Below, piece after piece: positions 36,381 through 43,759 of a stretch of 64,000 nucleotides of DNA. The notes under the pieces were generated by a model, which saw only the letters and a program-made list of their open reading frames with translations, searched no databases and had not been told where the DNA came from. A program made the translations under genes and the position numbers. Position 1 is the stretch's first letter. Each line of letters opens with the position of its first letter. The stretch is from an uncultured Collinsella sp. (GTDB lineage: Bacteria > Actinomycetota > Coriobacteriia > Coriobacteriales > Coriobacteriaceae): the NCBI GenBank assembly GCA_934630855.1, contig CAKTWW010000001.1, positions 62,001-126,000 on the forward strand. The letters are read 5' to 3'.

Positions 36381-36737
36381 TTATTCGCAGATGTGGCTCA
36401 TGCCCTGGTTGAGCATGGTGTAGACGTGGTCGTCAGCGAGCGAGTAGAGGATGTTGCGGCCGTCGCGGCGGAATTTGACCAGGTGCGATTGTTTGAGCGT
36501 GCGCAGCTGGTGCGAGACCGCGGACTGCGAGGTTTCGGTCGCTTCGGCGATGTCTGCCACGCACAGCTCGCGGCCCATGAGGGCATAGAGGATCTTGATG
36601 CGCGTGGTGTCGCTGAAGACCTTGAACAGGTCTGCCAGGTCGTAGAGCAGCTCCTCGTCGGGCAGGTCCTCGGGCGAGCAGGTGGTGGGAACGACGGGTT
36701 CGAGGCTTGCCTTTGTTTCATCAGCGTGGTCGCCCAT
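36381..36737 (-). CDS. ArsR/SmtB family metal-responsive repressor
   Basis: The 118-residue winged-helix repressor has the recognition region 'TSQSAVSHQLRTLKQSHLV' followed by the wing 'RRDGRNILYSLA'. The alpha-3 metal motif 'ELCVADIA' (ELCV box) is intact, and the C-terminal helix has 'DDHVYTMLNQGMSH', giving the Asp/His ligands of the alpha-5 site used by Zn sensors such as SmtB and CzrA. An N-terminal Cys (residue 20) may add to a soft-metal site. It is the first gene of the arsR-hma-ATPase operon and has two 20-bp palindromic boxes directly upstream. Confidence 0.93.
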   Translation of the reverse strand: MGDHADETKASLEPVVPTTCSPEDLPDEELLYDLADLFKVFSDTTRIKILYALMGRELCVADIAEATETSQSAVSHQLRTLKQSHLVKFRRDGRNILYSLADDHVYTMLNQGMSHICE

Positions 36738-36751
36738 TGCAACATCCTTTC

Positions 36752-36806
36752 ATATGAACATGCGCTCATATAACTTACTTCCGAGTATATGAGCGTATGT
36801 TCATAT
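36752..36806 (-). promoter_or_regulatory. Two ArsR/SmtB-type operators upstream of arsR
   Basis: ATATGAACATGCGCTCATAT (36752-36771) and ATATGAGCGTATGTTCATAT (36787-36806) are the same 20-bp box in opposite orientation, 35 bp apart. Each contains TGAACA/TGTTCA-like half-sites as in SmtB/ZiaR operators. They flank the likely promoter of arsR. Confidence 0.85.
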
Positions 36807-36894
36807 GTCAATATCGTTTAAGCAATTTGTCGTTTAAAAGATCGGAAAGCGCGAACGAGCTTCCGAAGCGAGTGGTTTTGATGGTCGTCGCCAG

Positions 36895-37143
36895 GGTGGG
36901 TGCCCCTGCGCCGTGCAAATATTGGAGTATTCTGCAATGATAGGGGGTCTGTTAATCTACTGAAGGTCTAATTATGCCGTTCAAGGGTTATCCAAGAGCT
37001 GTAAGGAGACAAGTTCTTCCTCAAATGTTGCCTAACGCACCCATTCAAGAGTGATTTCGCTTCACATTTGGATCCACTCGGGGGTGATGGGTGCCCGGAC
37101 CTGCTGAATACTCGAAATTTTGCACGTCGCTAGGGCACCCACC
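36895..37143. repeat. 249-bp element with 42-bp inverted ends
   Basis: 36895-36936 and 37102-37143 are about 80% complementary over 42 bp (blocks GGTGGGTGCCC, CGTGCAA, GAGTATTC and GCA). The interior 165 bp holds no clear gene. The right end stops 3 bp before the stop codon of the DUF559-like gene. It resembles a decayed MITE or a long RNA hairpin. Confidence 0.7.
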
Positions 37144-37146
37144 TTG

Positions 37147-38346
37147 TTAGCCGGCCCTGTTTCCAGACCCGAAGACCTTGCCCTCGGACGTGAGGCTTCT
37201 TGTTTGAGCGAATGATGGGCTGTCGGGTTCGACAGTTTGCATGTCATCAATTACCGGAACTTGGTTAATCGTCGGATCATCCAGCGTGATGCCTTCGAGC
37301 ATTGCTTTTTCGAGATCGATCCGTTGGCGCTCCTCTGAATCCTGGCGAAGCTGCTTCTGGATTCGCTTTTTCTCCTCGATAAACCTTCTGAGCACAAACT
37401 GTCTCAGGTCCTCTTGCATGATTTGAAAGTCCTTTGGCAGGCGCGAGGGACGTATGCCCTCTTTTCGCTGGATCGCCTCCATAACCCTAACGAAAGCACT
37501 GGCGTGCATAAAGGAATGGCGGCTGACGGTGATGATTCCGTATCCCATGGACGCAAGTGCATTTTTGCGTTCTTCGTCGATGGCGCGGTCTTCTTCCGCG
37601 TCGTGATAGAAGCCGTTGTATTCGACGTCCGTGCGAGATCTCTTTAGATACGCATCCATAAAGAACTTTTTGCGTCGCGTGAGATTTTTCGCGGCAGCGG
37701 TGACTTGTACCTCGTAATCGGTTTCAATCCCCTTAATACCGAGCCCTCCTTCGCTTTTGGGCAGCGTAAGCATCATGACAAAGGCCGTCTCCATGGGAGA
37801 GCGGCAACCGTCACGTACGCATTGGATCGCTTTCCGGGCAAGGGTCAGTCCATCGCATCTGGTAATGGAATTAAAGAACTGCTTTAGCCTCTCAGTCGAG
37901 GTGAGGGCGCAGCGCTCGGTATAGGAGGTGGAAGAGTCGGTTCCAAGGGAGTAGGCGCCGCACAGTTCAAAGTAGTACTCCACCAGTTCGCGAAAAGAAA
38001 GATAAGTGGCGGCTTGAAGCGCGCAAAGCTCGATGCTGACAATGAAGATGCCATCTCCGAGCTCTATGAAGCGCGAACTCGAGAATCGCTTTGACGAAAC
38101 GTGACATTGGCAGCCCATCGCGTAGCGCGCGTTCCTGCGATCGAACACCATCACTTCGAGGGGATTGTTTGTATTGAGGGTGACATCATGTTTGGTGAGC
38201 CATGCCGTGGCTGTGTCGAGGAGCGTTCCGGTGGGGCATGATTTGTAAATCGCGGCGGGGCTACAGGGCTCGGTGACTTCCGCAGACACCAAGCACGCGG
38301 CCTGATAGACCGCTTTTGCCGTGGTATGTGACAATACGATACTCAT
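37147..38346 (-). CDS. DUF559/Vsr-like endonuclease-fold protein, paralogue 1
   Basis: The 399-residue protein has an N-terminal half of unknown type ending in 'LVEYYFELCGAYSLG'. A linker with 'SPMETAFVMMLTLPKSEGGLG' (near 185-205) leads to a region like the DUF559/Vsr nuclease fold: an Asp in 'FMDAYL', then 'DVEYNGFYHDAEED' (Glu plus Gly-x-x-His, near 247) and 'RKNALASMGYGIITVS'. The C-terminus is a charged helix ('RRFIEEKKRIQKQL'). The order matches the protein at 46621. Role unknown; a restriction-like or abortive role would fit the fold. No strong ribosome site is seen. Confidence 0.7.
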   Translation of the reverse strand: MSIVLSHTTAKAVYQAACLVSAEVTEPCSPAAIYKSCPTGTLLDTATAWLTKHDVTLNTNNPLEVMVFDRRNARYAMGCQCHVSSKRFSSSRFIELGDGIFIVSIELCALQAATYLSFRELVEYYFELCGAYSLGTDSSTSYTERCALTSTERLKQFFNSITRCDGLTLARKAIQCVRDGCRSPMETAFVMMLTLPKSEGGLGIKGIETDYEVQVTAAAKNLTRRKKFFMDAYLKRSRTDVEYNGFYHDAEEDRAIDEERKNALASMGYGIITVSRHSFMHASAFVRVMEAIQRKEGIRPSRLPKDFQIMQEDLRQFVLRRFIEEKKRIQKQLRQDSEERQRIDLEKAMLEGITLDDPTINQVPVIDDMQTVEPDSPSFAQTRSLTSEGKVFGSGNRAG

Positions 38347-38601
38347 GCTATGTATCGTGTCAGATAAGACTGTGCCGATGGCGCCGAGCGGTTAAACCGT
38401 ATCAGGCGTCAAACCAAATGCTGTCCAAAAGCTTGACGCAATTATGGGGCCGTTTGCCTTAAATAAACGTTTTCGCAGCTCAGATATAGCATAGAAATAC
38501 GCACTTGCTGCACATTTAATATCGGCGCATCGCCATTCGGCAGTTAATTGCGTATCGAAAAACGACTGAAATCGCTCAAAATAAGGGTTCAGTATTTGCG
38601 A

Positions 38602-38636
38602 AGAGCCTGTCTGCCTATGAGAGCCTGTCTGCCTAT
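38602..38636. repeat. Two tandem 18-bp repeats
   Basis: AGAGCCTGTCTGCCTAT occurs at 38602-38618 and 38620-38636. The rest of the gap 38347-38640 is AT-richer with no gene seen; it must hold the promoter of the minus-strand DUF559-like gene. Confidence 0.7.
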
Positions 38637-38644
38637 AGAGCGCA

Positions 38645-38684
38645 AAGCGGCCCCGCTGCGGGGTTTCTCGCTGCGGGGCCGCTT
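38645..38684 (-). terminator. Terminator-like hairpin after the exonuclease gene
   Basis: AAGCGGCCCCGC (38645-38656) and GCGGGGCCGCTT (38673-38684) form a 12-bp stem 31 bp past the exonuclease stop codon. The T-tract is weak. Confidence 0.7.
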
Positions 38685-38715
38685 GCGGGCAGGTCCGTGC
38701 TTGTCGCAGGCGTTG

Positions 38716-39684
38716 CTACTTCGCGAACAGGTTCTTGAGGTTGAACTCGGCTTGGACGGTTCGGAGCATGAGGTCGGTGTCGTCGAGGCCCAGGTGCTGC
38801 TCGTTGGCGTCGGCGGCGAGGGTGCCGCGGCGGCGTGCCCAGTTCTCGAGCGCGGCGGGCGCGGATTCGCGGGGGAGCGAGCGCACGTCGGCGTCCAAGC
38901 TGCGGCAAATCTGGCGCGAGTCGATGACGATGATCTTGCCCGCGCGGCGCGCCTCGGCGTAACCGTCAAGGTGAATCTTGAACCAGCTGTCCTCGAAGGC
39001 GGCGTTGTGCGCCATGTACGGATACTTCTTCATGAGCTTGAGCAGCTGCTTCTGCAGTTCCTTGTTCTCGCGGAACGGCTTTTTGCCATCGATGTCGTCC
39101 CAGGTGATGTGGTGGATATTCGACAGCGGCACGTCCTCGCCGCGATAAATGTCGGGCAGGCCGCAGTAGTGCGCCTCGGCGTCGTGCGGTACAGCGTCGC
39201 TGGTAAGGTCCATGATCTCCCAGCCCACGTTGATGATGTAGCCGCGCTCGGGTGCGCGACCGGTGGTTTCGATGTCGATGCCCAGCACCGTGCCCTGGAT
39301 GGGCTTTCGGGCGTAGGCCACGCCGAGCGCGTCGCGGTCGCCGCGGATCTCGCGCATGACGGACGCCGCGGTGCGCTTTTGCATCTTGCCGATGGCGGCG
39401 CAGGTGTCGGCGTCGGATAGGCCGCGCGAAAGCGTCGCGGGCGTCACGTTACGCAGGCGCGCCTCGCCGATCTGGTCGCACAGGTCGCGGTTGCGGTCGG
39501 CCAGGTCACGCACGGTGGCAAAGTCGAAGCCGGGGTCGTCCTCGGCGGTAAAGTACTCGGTCTCGAGCACCTTGAGGGCCTCCTCGCCCTTCTGGCGCTC
39601 GGACTCCATGGCGCCGTGATCGCCGTAGATAAACATGGGGATAAACGGCTGGCGCTCGTATTCGAGTGCTTGCGAAACGTTCAT
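38716..39684 (-). CDS. DEDDh 3'-5' exonuclease domain protein
   Basis: The protein has 322 residues. The C-terminal 190 residues are a DnaQ-like exonuclease: 'GIDIETTG' near 134 (motif I, Asp and Glu), 'AHNAAFEDSWF' near 225 (motif II) and 'HLGLDDTDLM' near 300 (motif III with the H-x-x-x-x-D of DEDDh). The N-terminal 130 residues are helical and charged with no known domain. Such proteins trim DNA or RNA 3' ends. AAGGAG precedes the ATG. It is divergent from the metal exporter gene. Confidence 0.87.
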   Translation of the reverse strand: MNVSQALEYERQPFIPMFIYGDHGAMESERQKGEEALKVLETEYFTAEDDPGFDFATVRDLADRNRDLCDQIGEARLRNVTPATLSRGLSDADTCAAIGKMQKRTAASVMREIRGDRDALGVAYARKPIQGTVLGIDIETTGRAPERGYIINVGWEIMDLTSDAVPHDAEAHYCGLPDIYRGEDVPLSNIHHITWDDIDGKKPFRENKELQKQLLKLMKKYPYMAHNAAFEDSWFKIHLDGYAEARRAGKIIVIDSRQICRSLDADVRSLPRESAPAALENWARRRGTLAADANEQHLGLDDTDLMLRTVQAEFNLKNLFAK

Positions 39685-39765
39685 ATGCTGCTCCTTGGAC
39701 GGGCCGCGTCGCGCGGCTCGGGGTTACTGAGTTGTGGCGAGATGATAGTTTGCCATGGGCAACTA

Positions 39766-39793
39766 TTGGCACCGCGCCTAGGACAACTACAAT
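39766..39793 (+). promoter_or_regulatory. Predicted promoter of the metal exporter gene
   Basis: TTGGCA (39766-39771), a 16-bp spacer and TACAAT (39788-39793) make a fair sigma-70 promoter. A second CTAGGAC..TACAAT occurs 31 bp later. An imperfect palindrome ATAGTTTGCC-ATG-GGCAACTAT overlaps the upstream edge (about 39745-39766), a possible operator. Confidence 0.55.
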
Positions 39794-39855
39794 ACCCTAG
39801 TTGACCGCTAGGACTTTTACAATGCTGCCGAAAGACACGAAAGGTTCCATCCGTC

Positions 39856-40944
39856 ATGGATTTACTGATAGATATTCTGCTCGACGCCGGTAAAGACACG
39901 CTGTCCCTGGTGCCGTTTTTGCTGGTGACGTATCTTGCCCTCGAGTCGCTCGAGCACGTTGCGGGCGACCACGTCAATGGCGTAATCAAGCGCGCCGGCG
40001 CCGCGGGCCCCGTGGTTGGCTCGTTGCTGGGCATCGTGCCACAGTGCGGGTTTTCGGCGATGGCGGCGACGTTGTACGCCGGTCGCGTCGTGACGCTGGG
40101 TACGTTGGTGGCGGTGTTCCTCTCGACCTCCGACGAGATGCTGCCGTTGCTGCTTGCCGAGCAGGTTCCCGTGCAGACCATGGCGATGCTGCTTGCTTCG
40201 AAGGCACTCATCGCGCTGGTCACGGGCTTTATCGTGGATGCTGCCATTCGCGGCCTGCGCCGTAACGCCCGCGCTCATGCCGCGATTCGTCGAACTGTGC
40301 TGGGGACCGCGGCCAATCCGGCTCACGTGAACTGCGCGCACGATGACCACACCGGCGGCGACATCATTGACGAGGTGGCCGAGGCAGGCGTGAGCGCCGA
40401 TCACATCCACGAGCTGTGCGAGCGCGATCATTGCGGCTGCGACAACGATGAGGACGGCCACGGGCACGGGCATGGCCATGACCACAACCACGGCCACACG
40501 GACGAGCACGAACACCACCACGACCACGGCCACTCCCACGAAGGCGCGCCCGTCCTGTCAATCATCCGCAGCGCGATCTCGCACACCGTGCAGGTATCGG
40601 TGTTCATTTTCCTGGTGACGTTGATCCTGGTCGCCGTCCTCGAGACCTTTGGCGAGTCGGCGATCGAACAGTTCCTGCGCGGCAACGAGACGCTTGCTGT
40701 CCTTGGCTCGGCGCTCGTCGGCCTGATCCCCAACTGCTCCGCCAGCGTCGTCATTACGCAGCTGTACCTGGAGGGCGCGCTGCAGCTGGCCCCGATGCTC
40801 GCCGGCACGCTCATTTCCGCCGGCGTGGGCTACCTAGTGCTGTTCCGTACCAACCGCAGCGCCCGCGAGAACGTCATGTTCTTGGTCATGATGTACGTCA
40901 TCGGCGCCGGCTGGGGACTTGTTCTCTCCGCCTTCGGCCTCTAA
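39856..40944 (+). CDS. ArsP_2-type 10TM heavy-metal exporter with His-rich loop
   Basis: The 362-residue membrane protein is built from two similar halves, each with a conserved glycine-proline-cysteine motif: 'GIVPQCGFSAMAA' near 59 and 'GLIPNCSASVVIT' near 297. This matches the putative manganese/heavy-metal transporter family (ArsP_2). The central cytoplasmic loop (about 200-235) is extremely rich in histidine, aspartate and glycine ('HGHGHGHDHNHGH' type), a likely metal buffer or sensor. Charged His-rich loops are common in Zn, Ni and Mn carriers. It has its own promoter and terminator; the nearby DtxR/MntR-type gene makes Mn a plausible substrate. Confidence 0.88.
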   Translation: MDLLIDILLDAGKDTLSLVPFLLVTYLALESLEHVAGDHVNGVIKRAGAAGPVVGSLLGIVPQCGFSAMAATLYAGRVVTLGTLVAVFLSTSDEMLPLLLAEQVPVQTMAMLLASKALIALVTGFIVDAAIRGLRRNARAHAAIRRTVLGTAANPAHVNCAHDDHTGGDIIDEVAEAGVSADHIHELCERDHCGCDNDEDGHGHGHGHDHNHGHTDEHEHHHDHGHSHEGAPVLSIIRSAISHTVQVSVFIFLVTLILVAVLETFGESAIEQFLRGNETLAVLGSALVGLIPNCSASVVITQLYLEGALQLAPMLAGTLISAGVGYLVLFRTNRSARENVMFLVMMYVIGAGWGLVLSAFGL

Positions 40945-40957
40945 GAGGGCCAAATAA

Positions 40958-41030
40958 AACGGACTTCAAAATTGCCATTCCCGACGTCTGCACAATGCGG
41001 TGCGGTATGGCATTTTGAAGCCCGTTTTTT
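40958..41030 (+). terminator. Long hairpin terminator after the exporter
   Basis: AACGGACTTCAAAATTGCCAT (40958-40978) pairs with 41007-41026 with few mismatches, followed by TTTTTT. An inner GCACA..TGCGGTGC stem lies in the loop. Confidence 0.85.
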
Positions 41031-41074
41031 GTTGAGCTATGGCTCTGGAGCGCGCATGCTGCCCCAAAACAAAA

Positions 41075-41111
41075 AAGGTAGATTTTCGGGCATGTCCCAA
41101 AAATCTACCTT
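41075..41111 (-). terminator. Terminator of the YaiI-HdeD operon
   Basis: AAGGTAGATTTT (41075-41086) and AAAATCTACCTT (41100-41111) form a 12-bp perfect stem. On the minus strand it runs into TTTTTTGTTTTG. It starts 3 bp past the stop codon. Confidence 0.9.
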
Positions 41112-41113
41112 GG

Positions 41114-41596
41114 CTAGCGCAGCAGTTCGGCGAGGTTGCGCTTAAAGCGGGCTCGGTCCTCGCCGGTGAAGGCTGCCGGCCCGCGAGTATGTCCACCGGC
41201 GCGGCGCACCTTCTTTTCCTCGTGGCGGATAAACAGCTGCATGTCGATGGTCGCCTTATCGTAGACGCGCCCGCGCACGCCGATGGCGGCGGCATCGCGC
41301 CCGAGTACCATGCTCGCCAGGCCAATGTCCTGCGTCACGACCACGTCACCCGCCTGCAGGCACTCGACAATGGCAAAGTCGGCGCTATCGGCTCCCACGC
41401 TCACGTCGAGCGTCGTGACCCAAAAGCCCCGACGCGCGTGTTCGGCGTCGCGCGGGTCGTCGCGGCGAATGTGGCGTTCCAGGTTCTGCGTACTGTTGCC
41501 GGCGATAACGACGGCGACGCCCGCCCGCCGCGCGCAGTCGATCGACTCACGCGTAACCGGGCAGGCGTCGGCATCAATAAAAAGCGTTCTCGGCAT
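41114..41596 (-). CDS. YaiI/YqxD family (DUF188) protein
   Basis: The 160-residue PIN-like UPF0178 protein begins with 'FIDADACPVTRESI' near residue 6 (acidic residues and Cys typical of the family) and continues with 'GADSADFAIVECLQAGDVVVTQDIGLASM' split over residues 66-95, 'RGRVYDKATID' and 'RRAGGHTRGPAAFT'. The DxD and the second acidic pair suggest metal-dependent nuclease chemistry, but no activity is established. Its ATG directly follows the stop codon of the HdeD-like gene with no gap, so both are in one transcript. Confidence 0.9.
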   Translation of the reverse strand: MPRTLFIDADACPVTRESIDCARRAGVAVVIAGNSTQNLERHIRRDDPRDAEHARRGFWVTTLDVSVGADSADFAIVECLQAGDVVVTQDIGLASMVLGRDAAAIGVRGRVYDKATIDMQLFIRHEEKKVRRAGGHTRGPAAFTGEDRARFKRNLAELLR

Positions 41597-42199
41597 CTAG
41601 TGCACCAGTTTGCCAAAGCGAATGGCGCGAATAATCAGCGTCACGCCAAACACCAGCAGCGCGGCGCCGGTAAAGATGACGAGCATCTTGGCCGACCACA
41701 GCGGATAGATAAACACGAACACGCCGGCGATAATGGAGAGCGCGCCGCTCAGGATGGTAAAGCCGCGGTTGGACGAAAGCTCGGACTCCAGAATCGACAT
41801 GATGCCTTCGGTGATCCAGCCAAAGCCTGCCACGACCACCACCATCGTGCTGAGCGTCGCGGTCGACAGTGCCTGGTTGCGCAGGATCACCACGCCACCC
41901 AAGAGGATGAGCAGGTTGGTGATGATGCTCGCCACGCGCCAGCCAGTGGGCAGCTGCGACTCAAAAACCGTGGTGAAGAGCCTAATACCAGCCGTAATGA
42001 CAAAGTAGAAGCCCAGGACGGTCGTCAAAAAGACGAGGGTCTTAGCCGGCGCAAACAGCAGCGCGATGCCGGCGAGCAGCGCGATGACGCCGGTGATGGC
42101 GTAAAGCCAACGCACTGCCTTGATGGCCTTGCCTTCCATGCTTTTCTCGTCAAATCCCAGCTGGCTCGATTTCTGGTCATCGTTCTTAAAGATGCCCAT
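41597..42199 (-). CDS. HdeD/DUF308 family membrane protein
   Basis: The protein has 200 residues from ATG 42199 (AAAGGAGA upstream). Six closely spaced hydrophobic helices fall in three repeating pairs (from about residue 30 to 195), with 'LTTVLGFYFVITAGIRLF' and 'GWITEGIMSILESE', the DUF308 repeat seen in HdeD, a membrane protein linked to acid resistance in enteric bacteria. Here its role is unknown. It is the first gene of a two-gene unit with the DUF188 protein. Confidence 0.88.
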   Translation of the reverse strand: MGIFKNDDQKSSQLGFDEKSMEGKAIKAVRWLYAITGVIALLAGIALLFAPAKTLVFLTTVLGFYFVITAGIRLFTTVFESQLPTGWRVASIITNLLILLGGVVILRNQALSTATLSTMVVVVAGFGWITEGIMSILESELSSNRGFTILSGALSIIAGVFVFIYPLWSAKMLVIFTGAALLVFGVTLIIRAIRFGKLVH

Positions 42200-42416
42200 A
42201 ATGTCTCCTTTCCGTGCGGTGCACGTCGCGTTCGTTGCTTTCCGTGCGGCGTAAACCAAAAGTGCTGCAACAAGTATCGCCCAAGGGCGCCGCTGCATGG
42301 GGCGGGAAGGGTGAATTGCCGCCTCATCTTCCCGAATTGTTACCTTTGTTTCCGTTTGGATGGGGGATATTCGGCAGATGTGGAACATTGAGCCGTTGTG
42401 TGTAATTGCCTACGTT

Positions 42417-42435
42417 TTAGGTTAGATTTTCCTAA
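42417..42435 (+). promoter_or_regulatory. DtxR/IdeR-like box upstream of the nitroreductase
   Basis: The 19 bases TTAGGTTAGATTTTCCTAA match 15 of 19 positions of the classical DtxR consensus (TTAGGTTAGNCTAACCTAA), including all of both outer half-sites TTAGG/CCTAA. It lies 29 bp before the ATG. Confidence 0.6.
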
Positions 42436-42464
42436 GAACAATTGGCTTTTATTGGGGGGTTCCT

Positions 42465-43136
42465 ATGAACGAAGCAGTTCCCACGGCGCCGGTGAGCGCC
42501 GAGTCGATGGCAAAGCAGGGTTGCGAAAAGCTTGGCCTGGATACGTTTGACGCGCTGGTCCGTCGCGCCCGCACGTGCCGTCGCTTTGACGAGTCCATGC
42601 GCGTGCCGCGCGAGTTTTTGCTCGAGCTGGCGGAGCTGGCGCACCTGGCCCCGTGCGGTGCCAATGCCCAGCGCCTGCGCTTTCATGTGGTGAGCGGTGC
42701 CGAGGACTGCGCGCGCGTGTTTGACGAGCTTGCGTGGGCCGGCGCGCTCAAGGATTGGCCGGGTCCCGACGAGGGCGAGCGTCCGACCGGCTACATTGCG
42801 ATTCTTGTCGAGCGCGCCGTTCCGGGCAAGCCGGCCGCGCCCATCACCGAAGTCGACACCGGCATTGCCGCCCAGACGATGATGCTCGCCGCCCGCAGTG
42901 CCACGCCCGAGGTAGCGGCCTGCATGTTCAAGGCCTTTACGCCCCGCGCGATCGACGCTATGGGGCTCGATAACGACAAGTACGAGCTCAAGCTGATCAT
43001 GGCCTTTGGCGTGCCGGTCGAGGAGCAGGTCATCGACGCGATCGACTCCAACCCGGATGGTTCTATCAATTACTGGCGCGACGAGGCGCAGGTGCATCAC
43101 GTGCCCAAGCGCTCGCTTGCCGACGTCCTGGTGTAG
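42465..43136 (+). CDS. Nitroreductase family protein
   Basis: The protein has 223 residues. The flavin-dependent nitroreductase fold is indicated by 'RRARTCRRFDESMRVPREFL' near 27-46, 'LAHLAPCGANAQRLRFHVV' (FMN phosphate contacts) and 'VDTGIAAQTMMLAARS' near 127. Such enzymes reduce nitro groups, quinones or flavins using NAD(P)H. The C-terminal part 'NYWRDEAQVHHVPKRSL' is of the type in which a nitroreductase closes over FMN. A DtxR-like iron box in the leader suggests iron-regulated expression, as for some flavin or ferric reductases. Confidence 0.88.
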   Translation: MNEAVPTAPVSAESMAKQGCEKLGLDTFDALVRRARTCRRFDESMRVPREFLLELAELAHLAPCGANAQRLRFHVVSGAEDCARVFDELAWAGALKDWPGPDEGERPTGYIAILVERAVPGKPAAPITEVDTGIAAQTMMLAARSATPEVAACMFKAFTPRAIDAMGLDNDKYELKLIMAFGVPVEEQVIDAIDSNPDGSINYWRDEAQVHHVPKRSLADVLV

Positions 43137-43148
43137 TTGCGCGGCAAA

Positions 43149-43183
43149 ACCACCACAAAGGTGCCTGTCCCCTTTGTGGTGGT
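43149..43183. repeat. ACCACCACAAAGG hairpin
   Basis: ACCACCACAAAGG (43149-43161) pairs perfectly with 43171-43183; the loop is TGCCTGTCC. A degenerate single-sided copy (GGGGACAGGCGCCTTCGTGG) lies at about 30283-30302. It sits between the nitroreductase and the first phosphatase. Confidence 0.85.
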
Positions 43184-43198
43184 GCGAGGGGAGGGCGT

Positions 43199-43741
43199 GT
43201 GGCCGATCTGTATTTGGTGCGGCATGGGCAGACCGAGCTGAATGTGCAGAACATTTTGCAGGGCTGGCACGATTCGCCGCTTACGGCGCGCGGGCGCGAG
43301 CAGGCGTTGGCGACGCGCGCGGCGTTCGAGGGCCGTGGCGTGACCTTTGACCATGTGTATTCGTCTCCGTTGGGGCGGGCGCGGTGTACGGCCGAGCTTG
43401 TCGTCGGCGAGGGCCAGCCCATTGAGCTGGTCGACGATCTGCGCGAGTGGCATTTGGGCTCGCTGGAGGGTACATTAAACCGCGAGATGCCGGCGCAGCC
43501 CTGGGGTGATTATCCGGTTGCCTTTGGCGGAGAGTCGGAGAGTGAGCTTCGCGCACGCATGGTCGCAGCGCTGTCCCGCATTATGGCGAGGCCCCGGCAC
43601 GACTGCGTGCTGGCAGTCTCGCACGGCTCTGCCTGCCAGGAGTTTCTTGAGTCCGTGGCCGGCAGGGGAGAGCAGCCCGACAACGGCGCCGTGCTTCATT
43701 TTGGCTATTGCGACGGGGCGTTTTCGCTCTTGGATTGGTGA
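43199..43741 (+). CDS. Histidine phosphatase family protein, copy 1
   Basis: The protein has 180 residues. The catalytic 'LVRHGQTELN' (His 9 phospho-acceptor) near the start and 'LAVSHGSACQEF' near 139 (second His) with Arg and Glu partners ('YSSPLGRARCTAE', 'LREWHLGSLEG') mark a phosphoglycerate mutase-like phosphatase of the CobC/GpmB type. The start is GTG preceded by GGGGAGGG. It is a tandem paralogue of the next gene, 18 bp away, with similar 'ILQGWHDSPLT' and 'IIQGWSDSPLT' segments, so the pair arose by duplication. The substrate is unknown. Confidence 0.9.
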   Translation: MADLYLVRHGQTELNVQNILQGWHDSPLTARGREQALATRAAFEGRGVTFDHVYSSPLGRARCTAELVVGEGQPIELVDDLREWHLGSLEGTLNREMPAQPWGDYPVAFGGESESELRARMVAALSRIMARPRHDCVLAVSHGSACQEFLESVAGRGEQPDNGAVLHFGYCDGAFSLLDW

Positions 43742-43759
43742 CAAACGAAAGGACCCCAC

